Assembly: GCF_021155775.2 (NCBI RefSeq)
Contig: NC_060235.2
Coordinates: forward strand, 5,277,521 to 5,341,520
DNA: 64,000 nt
Direction of reading: 5' to 3'
Origin: Neodiprion pinetum
Taxonomy: Eukaryota; Arthropoda; Insecta; Hymenoptera; Diprionidae
Of this stretch, positions 36,562 through 47,900 are shown piece after piece (position 1 is the first letter of the stretch; each line of letters starts with the position of its first letter). The notes beneath the pieces were generated by a model. That model was not told the origin of the DNA. It worked only from the letters and a program-made list of their open reading frames with translations, and searched no databases. Position numbers and translations under genes: made by a program.

Positions 36562-39500
36562 ATTGCCACGCGAGCTGTCGTCGTAACGATGCTTAAAATA
36601 ACGTTATTTTATCCATGATTGACGGGATAACAAGAACCTTGGTACAAGTACGGTATATAAATAATCCGGATAAAGTGAACGGCGACGATGACGCGACGCC
36701 ACTCCGGCATTCAGCCCTGAAATAATTCCGGGATGATCCTCTCTAGACGTTTACAACGGACAATCCACACCGGTATTAACAGGGTGAAATTACACAATCG
36801 GATAAAATCATTTCAACCTCTAGGAGTGATGTTTCACTGTTTATTGTGATAAGGTTTCGTGTTGCATTGTTTCAATTTCGAACGTCAGTTACGAAGGAGC
36901 TTGGTTGGCTGAAAGTCGATACTTCTTATTCGTTTTACTCAGAGACGGTTACACTGTTCTGGATATTTATCAAATTCGTATAACCTTAAGCTGTGAAGGT
37001 TTTTTTGTTTTTTTTCTTCAATACGCAAACACAAAGTAGTATACTTAAATTATAAAGGAGAGTATAAACATCATTTCAATTATTCACTCCGCGATGACTC
37101 ATTTCATCATGAAGACAATTTTCTACAATAAGTCACCGGAACAGATTTTCCATCGTTTTTCACCTGTCGATTTAATCTTACCGTTCCTTAATCACAATCA
37201 AAATCGATGCAACGTTGTATAATTGAATATCTCACGATGCCAAGTGTGATGAGAGAAAAAAAAAAAACACAAAAAAGGAAAAAGAAAAGTGTTGCGATAA
37301 ATTTGTACGTTACACCTTAATTTTAACAATTTCAAAGCGATTATAAATAAAGCATCGACGTCCTAGATGCGTTTTATAACTCCAGTATTTTCCACTTCGG
37401 TATTCTTAAAGGGATCTTCGTAGATGATTATTTCAATAACGATTTAAATAAAATTCCAAAAACGTATATAATTTTTGAGCAAGCAAAGCCTCCTCGATTT
37501 CTTGCGACGTCGGTCACCGACAATTACATCGATGATATACGAACGGTGTTTCAAGATTCTAAATTCGAATTATCCCAAGGTATAAGTATCGAAATCAGAG
37601 TCGAGTATAATAATGCAAATAATATATACGCGAATAGATATATTATACGAAGTGACGCGAAGTTATACGTATACGCGTCGTATTATATTCGCAATCACGA
37701 GGAAAGAAATTGAGCCATTACGCTCGATGGCCTCGGAGATTTGAATTCCCGTTTAGAGTAGGGTGCAGGAAGGTGAAGGAAGCGGGTTCACCGGGAGGAA
37801 CTAATGTCCTTGCGGTAACCGGATCAGGCCCTCCTGGTAAAACCGTAAACCCCGGAGGAATTTGTAAATTCGACGTGCTGCAGGGAACTTTTAATCGCCA
37901 ATCTAGAGACTTGGAAAATGAGAAGTAAGAAGGAAGTGAACGGAAAAAAAAAAAAAAAAGAAAAAAGAAAAAAACGGAACAAAACAAAGAAGGAAGGGAA
38001 AAAAATAGGGCTGAAAAACAAGGAGACGGGGGAAAAAGTAAAATAAAAGAAAACGTCACGGGCCAAGTTTTCCCGTCATAATAATTCGCCCTACCTCCAC
38101 GTTAGACATTATATATCTATCGCAAGAAGGACGAGGGCGAGGATCAGGATCAGGACGAGGCGAATAAGGCGAGGTGGGAAAAAGTCTGCAACTTTTAATG
38201 AGCGGATTCACACCGAATCCTCGGAAAATGAAACTTGCGTCAAGATTGCGTGTATACATACACACATATATATATATAAATAAATTTAATATATATGTAT
38301 GCATTTATACGGTAGATAAAAAATAGATATCAATCTACCGTAACGATTTTCAACCGTGCTGATGGGAGTTTTTTTCTCGGTAAAATTTACGTTTATACAT
38401 TTATTCTGTATACACTTTCTACGTCGTGTTTTTTTTTTTCTTTTTTTTTTTCTTTTTTTTTTTTTTGTACCAGACTGATTCAAAGTCTTGCAAACGACGT
38501 CTCGTGGAAATTGGGAAATGAGTGGGGAAATCGGTTAAAGGGTTTCGAAAAATAACACCTGTAAAAGATTTCTTCTTTGATGTCGATATCTTTAAACTGC
38601 GATAAAGTTACGGAGCGTGGATTGTCGAAAGTTGACGAAATTTGAGCAAGTATTACGCAGTGAAAGGGTGGATTGTTACAAGATTCATTGAGGTTTTATC
38701 AACCGAGCTTGTAACTAAAATCAGTATTGCAAGTTTTATCAGAACAATTTCTTCCGAGATAATTATCTGGGATGAAACCAACTCGATTCGTATCGTGTAG
38801 CTATAAAATATGAGCCAGGTTCATCTTTCATATTCATCTCGATAAATCTGCTGTTCATCTTCAAGTATTTTTTTTTTTTTTTTTTCTCGGCACACCCATG
38901 AGATATAATAAAATGCTTGGCAAAACGTTCGTGCGATGAAAATTTGGCGAGGGTAAAAAATTTAATGATTTAACGTTTCTCCGAAAAAGAAACTTTTGAA
39001 CCGGGCAGATATTTTTTTGCAACAAATTGATCAAATTTTCTCTTGCGATCATCTCATCGAAATAAGAAAAATATATATATATATATATATATATACACGT
39101 ATATGGTAACTAGTTGATACCACAAAATCTTTGGTTACCTGAAGAACAAATGATAAAAACGAAAAAAAAGAAAAAAAAAAAAGAAATACCGAAACTGATC
39201 GCAAGAAAATATTTTTTTTTTACTCGGCGTACCCGCGAAGAAATATTTTATAAAGTTGGAAAATTGTTTTTGTTTGTTTTTTTTTTTTTTCTACCATTAG
39301 TTATATTTAAGAATATTCAATTATAATTCTTATGTTTTTCACTCATCTACGTAGAAAGAAAATGAAAACAATCTCTCGTATTTAACGCGGTGATAAAATA
39401 CCGTGAGAAACTGTGTAAGAATTTGTTTCATCTTGTCCAAGTGATGAAAAAAAGAGTTATACTATCTTGTATAAAACTGACTAAAATCCCATATCACATA

Positions 39501-39681
39501 GGTATAACATACTGCACTCGATAAAATTAGCAACAATAATTATAACAGCAGGGTCCTGGTTTTATATAACAAGATTAATCTCTAGCCATACGGCGACGAT
39601 GAAGCTGGTACTTGAAATGCATAACATTAGCTCCTAGCCGGCAAAAGGAAGGGATTCGCTGGAGAGAATGCGGAGAGCGAA

Positions 39682-39683
<2 letters not shown>

Positions 39684-39715
<32 letters not shown>

Positions 39716-39729
39716 GGGGGGGGGGGGGG
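39684..39729. repeat. (GA)n followed by poly-G
   Basis: About fourteen GA units and then 17 G bases. This is a purine-only tract of about 45 bases broken by a single T. Confidence 0.95.
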
Positions 39730-39887
39730 AGTGATGTACTCGTGCCTATATTTCGCAATCCCATGTACAGGTATACCCGCAGCTTACTTCGTGCACCATG
39801 TGCATGTATTTGTGCGCATTTACGTCTCCGACCCTACAAACACATCATGGCGTTGATCTACGCGCGGAGATAGTTGCACCGATATAT

Positions 39888-39913
39888 CTCCCTCCCTCCC
39901 TCCCTCCCTCCCT
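39888..39913. repeat. (TCCC)n microsatellite
   Basis: Six to seven CTCC/TCCC units in a row. Confidence 0.95.
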
Positions 39914-39973
39914 TTTACCCATTCTAGGGCAGTGGCAAAATGTGTGCATACATAGGTATGATACATTGTGAAT

Positions 39974-40300
39974 CAGGGTGTGAGCCGAAAGAACTAACCT
40001 ATCGAATTTGTGGTCTTAAAAGGAGCTATTTATTGAGAAAAACATTCTCCCGTTTGGAAAAATTTTTAGCTCAATTTTAAAAGTTGTCACTGGCCGTTTG
40101 AAATTTCCCATTTGAACAAGACGGGAGAATTTTTTTTTACATTAAAAATGCTGTAACTGTTGAACCGTGTTGATAAAAAAAAAAAAAAATTCCAAGCATA
40201 TTCTTGCAGGGCATTGAATTTTCTGAAGAAAGACCCTTTAGTTGATTTTTTAAACTCCAAATTCGTATAATTACGAGCCGTGAAAGTCGAAGAAAAGCGG
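39974..40300 (-). repeat. Dispersed repeat family A, copy 2 (inverted relative to copy 1)
   Basis: Read on the - strand this matches 6915-7240 through the same ordered landmarks. The CAGGGTG terminus is at 39974. Short indels and many substitutions indicate an old insertion. Confidence 0.6.
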
Positions 40301-40617
40301 AAATGTGCAGTATAACGTTGATACAAAATTATAATCGAACTTTGAGGGAAAATGAAGAAGAAAAACAATTTATTTTGCAAATAGTGCTATTACATCGCCA
40401 GCGATATCCTAATTGTGACAAACAAAGTTTTATCAACAATTAAAAAGAATATTAATGTTTAAAAGGGGGATAAAAAATAAATAAATGAGTTAAAACTCTA
40501 CTCCTTTGACGAATCTGGTTTATATTGTAAACAACATCTATCGCACACCTTGTTTCATTTTAGTTCAAGTTTTTTCATTTAGTATGGACATTTTCAATCG
40601 TGGAGCCAAAAAACTGC

Positions 40618-40692
40618 ATATTTCTCCTTTTCTTCGACTTTCACGGCTCGTAGGTATGCGAATTTTCGACTCTAGAAAATCAACCCGGAGTT
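40618..40692 (+). repeat. Family A fragment
   Basis: CTTTCACGGCTCGTAGGTA, GCGAATTTTCGA and AAAATCAACCC match the first part of family A at 6915. Only about 75 bases are preserved. It lies directly before a family B copy. Confidence 0.6.
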
Positions 40693-40704
40693 TTTTTTAT
40701 TTTA

Positions 40705-40860
40705 AATATAGTGTTACAAAGGGTGAAATCACCCGTTTTGTCCCCTTTTTAATGATCTAGTAGTCATCATAGATGAAAGACGTTTATAAACCTCTTATGT
40801 CTTCCAAAAGAATAAGGTTGCTGCGTCAACCTTCATTATTGTAAAAAACAGTCTATCTCG
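40705..40860 (+). repeat. Dispersed repeat family B, copy 2
   Basis: Same orientation and word order as 5735-5905, including AAAGGGTGAAATCA, GATGATCTAGTAGTCATCAT-like words and AAGGTTGCTGCGTCAACC. Confidence 0.6.
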
Positions 40861-40934
40861 AGACTTTAAAAGGAGAGCTTCGTCACAAAATAAATCCTTT
40901 TCCTCTCTTAATTTTCCGCTTCGTAACATTACAA

Positions 40935-41105
40935 CAATAGTAACAGTCATCGTAATGTGAAAGAATAGCAACGGATACCAGACTTTCCGGTAACAGCTTG
41001 AAAACTAATTTTCATTTTTTACCTAGAACTATATTTTTCGATTGTGGTAAAAAATGAAAATATTTAAGGACTGAGCGGTAACCGGAACTGAAAATTTCTC
41101 TCAGT
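40935..41105 (+). repeat. Dispersed repeat family C, copy 1
   Basis: It matches the reverse complement of 43325-43495 closely. Shared words are GAATAGCAACGGATACCAGA, CTTTCCGGTAACAGCT, GAAAACTAATTTTCATTTT, CGATTGTGGTAAAAAATGAA and GACTGAGCGGTAACCGGAAC. It contains two CGGTAAC words near its ends. No coding potential. Confidence 0.75.
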
Positions 41106-43324
41106 GCATGTATCAACACTGAGAGTTGAGTAAAAATGTATATAAATTTAAATGTCAAACTTCGGAGACCTTGCGAGAGGCTTTAAGGTTCAAATAAAGA
41201 CCTAAGCATATCGTTTGAGGAGATTTTTATTCATTCCATCTATTATATCTAATCTATTCCATCCATTCTATTCTGTACTAAAAATCCCGGTAAAATTTTG
41301 GGAAAAATTCCAAAATAAGGAAAACTTCAACGTACCTACTTTAGTCGTACTTACTGCACCCGAAGGTTAACAAACGAATACAAAAAATTACAAGTGCACC
41401 CACTTTTAGCGTCATATCTATAAATTATCTAGGAGGTAATGAAAAATTGAAAGGATGGAATCGTCTCTAGCAGCTGGTTGTAACTGTTCTTTGTCTCCGC
41501 ACGTCTCGGCCGCTAATTTCAAGGTTTTAAAACATGTGTGCGAGGGTGAGACTCGCAAGGTAACCGCAATGGCAAAAAAAAAAAAAATTCCAAACTTTTT
41601 TTCTTGACCACAGTCAAAGAGAATTTTTAATTAAAACGTTCGTGTGCAACCGGAGCTCGTAAAATTATGTGAAACAAAAAAATGATAATCCCCTTTCCTC
41701 GTCACAAGGTATGCGTATAATATCTACGTATGTATGCGCAGGGTAAATGCGAGCACGTGTAACACGTACGTGAACGTGTAATATGGAGGACGTAGGACGT
41801 CGGCTGCCCAGATTAAAACCACCTTTTTACTTTATCAACTTATCGAGATCGAAATATTTTACGCGAGATAATTAAAACTCTGCTATACTGTTGCTAAAAT
41901 GATAAATGAAATAACTAACTGCGGATAATAAAATTCAGTTGCAATTAGTACAACTCGTGCTGTACATTTTTTTATTTCACGTTTACTTTATTTTATTCCG
42001 TTTTCTCGTACTACCGATTATAAATTTCGCCTTGAAATTTCGAAAAAGACTGTGACGACTTAATTGTTTGATTTTTCAAACATTTTACCTGATTCCAGGA
42101 TATTATCAAATCACCGTTGCAAATCCAAAATTCACTCGCATTTTCTTTTCATTTGATTTTTCAAATTGTTGGTCGTTTGTTACTTGTTTGAGATTCAAAG
42201 AAAAAAAGAGAAAGAAATAAACAAATGCAAACCACGTGTTGAAAATTTTAAACATAGATTTTAACATATTTCGTTAACGTCGTATAATATCGATAATTTC
42301 CAAGCCATTCGTTTTCCTCCAATTCATGTCACAGAATTTTTGTAATTCCGTTCGATGAATTTATTATAATCATTGCAACAAAGAGTTAAATTATTTTCGT
42401 TATACTTGATCATCGATAATTCGTTTTGAAAATTCGTCGATGTCTCAAAACTCGTGGAATTTCTGTAACGGACATGAAATGATACGTTACCCCCGTACAA
42501 GAAATTTTCCGAAAGTGATTTAAATGAATGTCCGTTAAATGAGTCTAAAGACTGACGGTATTTTTCAATGTCGAAAAAATGACACGCGAATCTTGTAGCG
42601 GTCGGAGCAAAAAAAAAAAAAAAAAAAAAGAAAGAAAAAAATTATCATCAAGGCTAAAATAAATATCGTGTTTATAAGATAAAACGTAATCGGTGTGAAA
42701 AGAAATTAGGGGAAAAGATAATCGGGGGGCTAGGAGTTTATATAGTCGAGTGAGCACGAAGCGTAAAGTAAGTATAACAATAATTCACCGCTAATTCACG
42801 TTTGCTGAATATAAAATAAGGGGTTGAAGAAGAATGAAAGAAAGAAAAAAAAACAACAAAAATAATAATAATAATAATAACAATTCATACGGGGTGAGTT
42901 CGGGGTCCGACCTTATTAGAGATAAAAAAAAAAAAATCTTGAAGGGTTGCGAAACACGGACGAGTTCGAAACGAACGTAGAAACGCGTCCCGCAAATTAC
43001 CCTCCGACTTGTACGAGGGTTGAAACTTTTTGTCACCTCGGTCCTCCGGCCTTTTCATTAAATGGCCGGTTATGCACATCGCACGCGGCGCATGAAAATT
43101 TACGCCTAGACAAAACGTAGGTACGTACGAAAAGTTTTACAAGTTACGTCAAGTGCCGAAATGTGTCGTCTACGAACGTACATGTATATATATGCATATG
43201 GGTACATACCACGTGCATAATAACGATTCAGGAATAACACCATGTGATGAAAATGTTATTCACCCATGGAAATGAATATTAGCCGTAGTAAAATAATATG
43301 TGTGGGTTGATATACACTGATCGT
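41106..43324. other. Non-coding stretch, no supported gene
   Basis: AT-rich DNA between the two inverted family C copies. It includes a poly-A run at about 42610-42630 and an AAT run near 42858-42881. No exon was identified. Confidence 0.55.
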
Positions 43325-43495
43325 GAGTGGAATTTTTAGTTCCGGTTACCGCTCAGTCATTAACTGTTTTCATTTTTTACCACAATCGAATAATACAGTT
43401 CTAGGTAGAAAATGAAAATTAGTTTTCTAGCTGTTACCGGAAAGTCTGGTATCCGTTGCTATTCTTTCTCACTACGATCGCTGTTGCTATATTTT
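43325..43495 (-). repeat. Dispersed repeat family C, copy 2
   Basis: Inverted relative to 40935-41105 and about 90% similar by eye over 150 bases. The pair could fold, with a loop of about 2.2 kb. Confidence 0.75.
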
Positions 43496-43847
43496 CTTGC
43501 AACTGTTCTCAAATTTAACATTATATATATTATATATATACATATGGTAATGTATAATTTTGCTCAATTTTAGCGTTAAACACGTTTAATAACGTTTGTT
43601 TAGTATTTTACTTCTTAGCAATGATTCGTGTGATTATTTATTGTCTTTCGTCTCTTTCCGTATTTTTCTTTCTCATTTTTCTTTTCAGCTTGTTAATAAT
43701 AAATGCAATTATTCTCACAGTTGAAACTTTTTAAATTACAATATTATTTATATCATATCTATACACTCAAATCCGCTATTACACTGATCATTTTTTTCCT
43801 TTCATTAATTTGATTTCATACATATTTATGACATTTCATACACCGTA

Positions 43848-44077
43848 CAGAGTGAATTGTTAACGACCGAACGGTTTAACGCGCATGCGCTAAAATTCTA
43901 GAGCAAGATCAGTTGTCTTGTCAGGGCGACCAACATTAATAAATTCAGATGACGGGTCGCCGCGATTTATGTATAACCTAAAAAAATTTTGGTCACCCTA
44001 ACAAAACAAATGCTCGTGCGCTCGAATTTTAGCGCACGCGCGTAATAAAACCATTCATTGGTTAGCAATTCATTCTG
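43848..44077. mobile_element. 230-bp foldback MITE carrying GCGCATGCGC
   Basis: It begins CAGAGTGAATTGTTAAC and ends GTTAGCAATTCATTCTG. Arms of about 65 bases are inverted copies, including CGCGCATGCGCTAAAATTC on the left and GAATTTTAGCGCACGCGCG on the right. A nested inverted pair (GTCAGGGCGACCAA and TTGGTCACCCTAAC) lies further inside, so the whole element can form one hairpin. The flanks end in GTA on both sides but give no convincing target duplication. There is no coding sequence. Confidence 0.7.
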
Positions 44078-44759
44078 TGTATAGACCTCTACGAATGAGA
44101 CCTAGAGAATAGTAAACAAATGGATTGATAACTATTTACATTTAAAAATTTTTTTATTATCTTACATTTCTTTCATCAATCTATCACACGGTCAAGAATA
44201 ACCTGTTTTTAATCAATATAAAGAAGAGAGAGAGAGAGAGGAGATATTGATTAATTAATCAATTTATAAAGGTTGTTTATTGCCTATAGCTGAACAAATG
44301 CGTAGCAAAATGGCTACAATGTTGAATGATTTGCGTAGAATACTCGAATGATCGAAAAATAAACGGAAAATATTGACGATTCGAATAGCAAATAAAGACA
44401 GAAAAAGTCAGTGAAAGAGAGAGATGCAACGGAAAACAAACGATGAACTAATTACTTCCGCGTTGATTAAAAAACATCGTTTTTTTTCTTTTTCGTTCTT
44501 TACAAAATTAAGTAACGGTGTTTCAAAACGTAGTACATATCTATATGTTATATCAAACAAGGTGGCGTGGAAAAGCGAAAGTTGATTATGAATTACGATA
44601 AAAAATAAATAGAAGGATGAAAAAAAAACAAGCATAGAAAATGAAGAAAAACAAAAAAAAAAAAAAAACGCGTCCTGAGATATTGAAAAATATATATCGA
44701 ATGTCGTAAACAGAGGGACGAAGTGCGTCTTAATTCTTTCGCCCAACGTCGCGTCGTCG

Positions 44760-44950
44760 GCTAGTCGCACTCCGTCTCTCTCTCTCTCTCTCTCTCTTTC
44801 TCTACGCGTATCTCCGGCTTATTTTCAGTGCGGCTCTTGTTGTCGGCAGAATCGGATCGTTTGAGGCGAGGTGTCGGTTGATTTTTAAACCTGCGTATCC
44901 GGCGCTCGGTCAGACTCGAGAAAAGAAATTCGATATTGGCAAGCCTCAGG
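44760..44950 (+). promoter_or_regulatory. Inferred promoter and 5' leader of the zinc-finger gene
   Basis: A CT tract at about 44775-44800 precedes TCAGTGCGG at 44825, an initiator-like word. From there to the ATG at 44951 the sequence is GC-richer and CpG-rich, as expected of a leader exon. No TATA box is evident at a suitable distance. The transcription start is inference only. Confidence 0.3.
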
Positions 44951-47900
44951 ATGAGCCGTACTCCGTGCGATAAGGAGGGAGGCGAGAGGTAAGTAAGGAT
45001 GAAAAATTATTACGCAATTATTTAATTGCACGTGCCCAGAAACTAACCGATTCTGAGGTCAGACTCTGTTCGATTCCGGAAAAAAACGACGAGCTGGATG
45101 CATGCTTTGATTTCCCGACAATATTTTTCTCTTTGATTTTTACCGCCGCGCCGATCTCGCTAAACGCGACTCCGCAACAATTTTAACCGATGCTCAACAA
45201 GTCTTTTATTACTTTTCTAATCTGCCGCCGAGCGAATTTCGTGCCTTGTTTCGTTTACCGATTTTACCATTTTTATACATTTTTACAGTTTTTGTACCCT
45301 GGCGTATTTCGTACCACTGAAATTGAACCGAAGTTACACTTTGATTTCACTTCGATTACACTCAGATCTCACGGTGTAGTTGAGAATTTTTTTTCACACC
45401 GTATTCACACCGTAGTTGCATTAAAAGCACAGCGAAGTCCCACCGAAAAATTACCGAGATAAAAATTTTCTACTCAACCATTAGAATGAGACTGAAATCG
45501 AAAAGATTTCTTACTCCACCGAAATTACACTGGATTCTAAATTAATACTTGAAACTTAAATCGCACTTGAAACCTACCGAAATCAAACACTGCGGAAATA
45601 TATTATTTTTGAAAAAAACTTATCAGTGATATTTTGATGATACCAGAGTGAATTTTCCGAGTCTAATTCTGCTTAAACCGCAGTAGAAAAATTTCACAAC
45701 TACAGCGTAAAATTGAGTGAAATTTGTGCGATTACCTGAAACGTCGCTCTAATATCACTGATTTTAGGACCCACTGGGTGAAATAAAAAAAAAAAAAACA
45801 CTCTGAAAACACGGTGGAACTGAATCCGCCAGTAATTTCTTATCACTTTTCTCACAATAATTTCATGCACACTCACATGTGTACAAGTATATATGAAGTT
45901 TCGATTAATCTTAATATCTGCACAAGTTTTTATTTACTCTTCGGAGTTGTGGTAAAAAATATTCAACAGATAAGCTAATTTACCGGCATTAATATTTACT
46001 CCAAAGTTTATATTAGCTGCATCCTCAGTTTTCTATCGGTAAAAATTTCAATTTGGTTTTTCGCTTTAGAATTCTATTATATCTCTCTCTTTATTGCCAT
46101 GCTTCGAAGCTCGATCAAATTCAACGACTGAATAATTCGAGTTTCTGATTTTTCCGTCGCGTCGATTTATAGTCTTAGCGGTGGAAATTTTATTTTGTGA
46201 AAATCGTTTCAGCATCAATTGAAAAAACAGTTCGACATAATTTTCAAAAATTTTTACTCACGTTCGCCAAGTTTAATAATTTAATTCAGACACTATAATA
46301 ATCTCTCTATGCGTCTGCATGCGTATAGAAAATATTTAGGAACTTGCAAATTTGGAGTTAGGAGAGCCAGGTGATCATTATAAAATTTTTTTACAAATTA
46401 AAGGTGATTTCGTAAATATATGAATCATTCTCTAAAAATGTTATATCGCAATACGTCATACTGATAAAATAATTAGTATTATAATTTTGACGCTCGAATT
46501 TTTACATCCATCATTATTACACACGTTACAGCAACTCGAATGTATCGACACATTCCACTGTATATTTACTTTCCGTACTTTTTTCTTTTTTTGAAAAAAA
46601 AAAAAAATAAACAGGGAATAAATAAAATAAAACTTCCACTGTAACAAAGTAGTTCAGACTTTAGAAGGCGGACCACATTTCCCAGGAGAAAGTTTCAGGG
46701 ATGAGCATGCGGTTGTATTATTTATGTTTATAAGTGGAAAGACGAACACATTTCTTCCGCGAATATTATGCCCACGCGTATTGAAGAGGAGGTTAATAAT
46801 TTTGAACAATTTTCAAATTGTTCCTTTGATATTCGTATACGTCGAATTTACGCCTTACGATGAGCAAATATAATGATCCTTGGTAATCATAACGGGTTGG
46901 AAAATTATGCCAAGAATATCGTGTATATAACCCATCAACGTTTTTGATTTTGTTCAAAAAATTTTCTGCAATTGTCCCAACTCTGAAACAGTAACCTAAA
47001 TTCTTATTCAACTGATTAATTATTTATAAATATCGAGAGTAATTTTGCAGAAGGTCATGTTTTTTAACTTTCAAGAACTGTATTTTCACTTCCAAACATT
47101 TTGATTTTGCTTTCCAATTTTTTTTTTTTTATCACCTTCAATTTTTTTCGTCAACTAAAACAATGTTTAGATGGTCCGAATTATACCGAATAATTTTCAA
47201 AGCTTCTATTTTTCGCTTAAAACATCTCTAGACCGGTTTTACCGTGAAGTTGATAAAAAAAAAAGTTGAACGTGCCAAAAGAAAAAAAAAAATATCGCTC
47301 GATAATGGAATAGGTCTCGAAATGTTCTAAGTGAGAAATAAAAGTTTGGAAAAATTTTCGGCGATTTTCAGATCGTTTTAGTTGGTAGAAAAAAAAAAAA
47401 ATAAATAATAAAAAAATAAAAAGTGCCGAATAAAAATGGAAAAAATCGGCCGATTGTGAGCCCGGTCCTGAAATGTTTGGAATAGAAAATACAGTTTCTG
47501 AGAACTTTTTGAGAATTCTGAAACAGATCTTTTTTCAAAATCACTCTTAACGATTAAAAATAGTTTAGCAGTTGAATATAAAATCTGAAAAAATTCATCA
47601 CACTGTTTCAGATTTGGAAGAATTGCAGAAATTTTTATTAACAAAATTAGAAACAGTGAGGGTCAGACGATGATTGGGTTCGCATGGAATTCTCCGTATA
47701 TGTTACAAGACTATTTCGCTAAACGTTGTTATTTATCACTTTCTAGCGGCAGCAATAACGGCAGCAGGAAAATAAGAACGCGAAGAAGCAGCAGAAGAAG
47801 AAGAAAAAACACGGTTAAAGATCGTGCGAAACTGTTGACGGTGGAAGGAAAGGCGGAAATCACATGCTGCTCGAATTGCGGCTTCGAGAGCAAACGAGCC

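Larger units (their letters stand above)
36570..39973. other. Non-coding stretch with homopolymers and simple repeats
   Basis: No gene is supported. A GC-richer patch at 37740-37880 encodes scattered Gly/Pro on both strands, but not in a Gly-X-Y register. The stretch contains T tracts at 38430-38466 and 38870-38885, an AT run at 39070-39096, a GA plus G run at 39684-39729 and a TCCC run at 39888-39913. Confidence 0.5.

Noticed and set aside
37718..37928. Gly/Pro-rich frames as collagen exons
   Set aside because: Glycines are not in a consistent every-third-residue register on either strand. CCNGGN-type words give Gly and Pro on both strands. An acceptor and donor on the - strand are possible but the phase does not match the 30.9-kb exon directly.
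45061..45105. tRNA B-box-like word TTCGATTCC
   Set aside because: No A-box at the right distance and no acceptor stem pairing.
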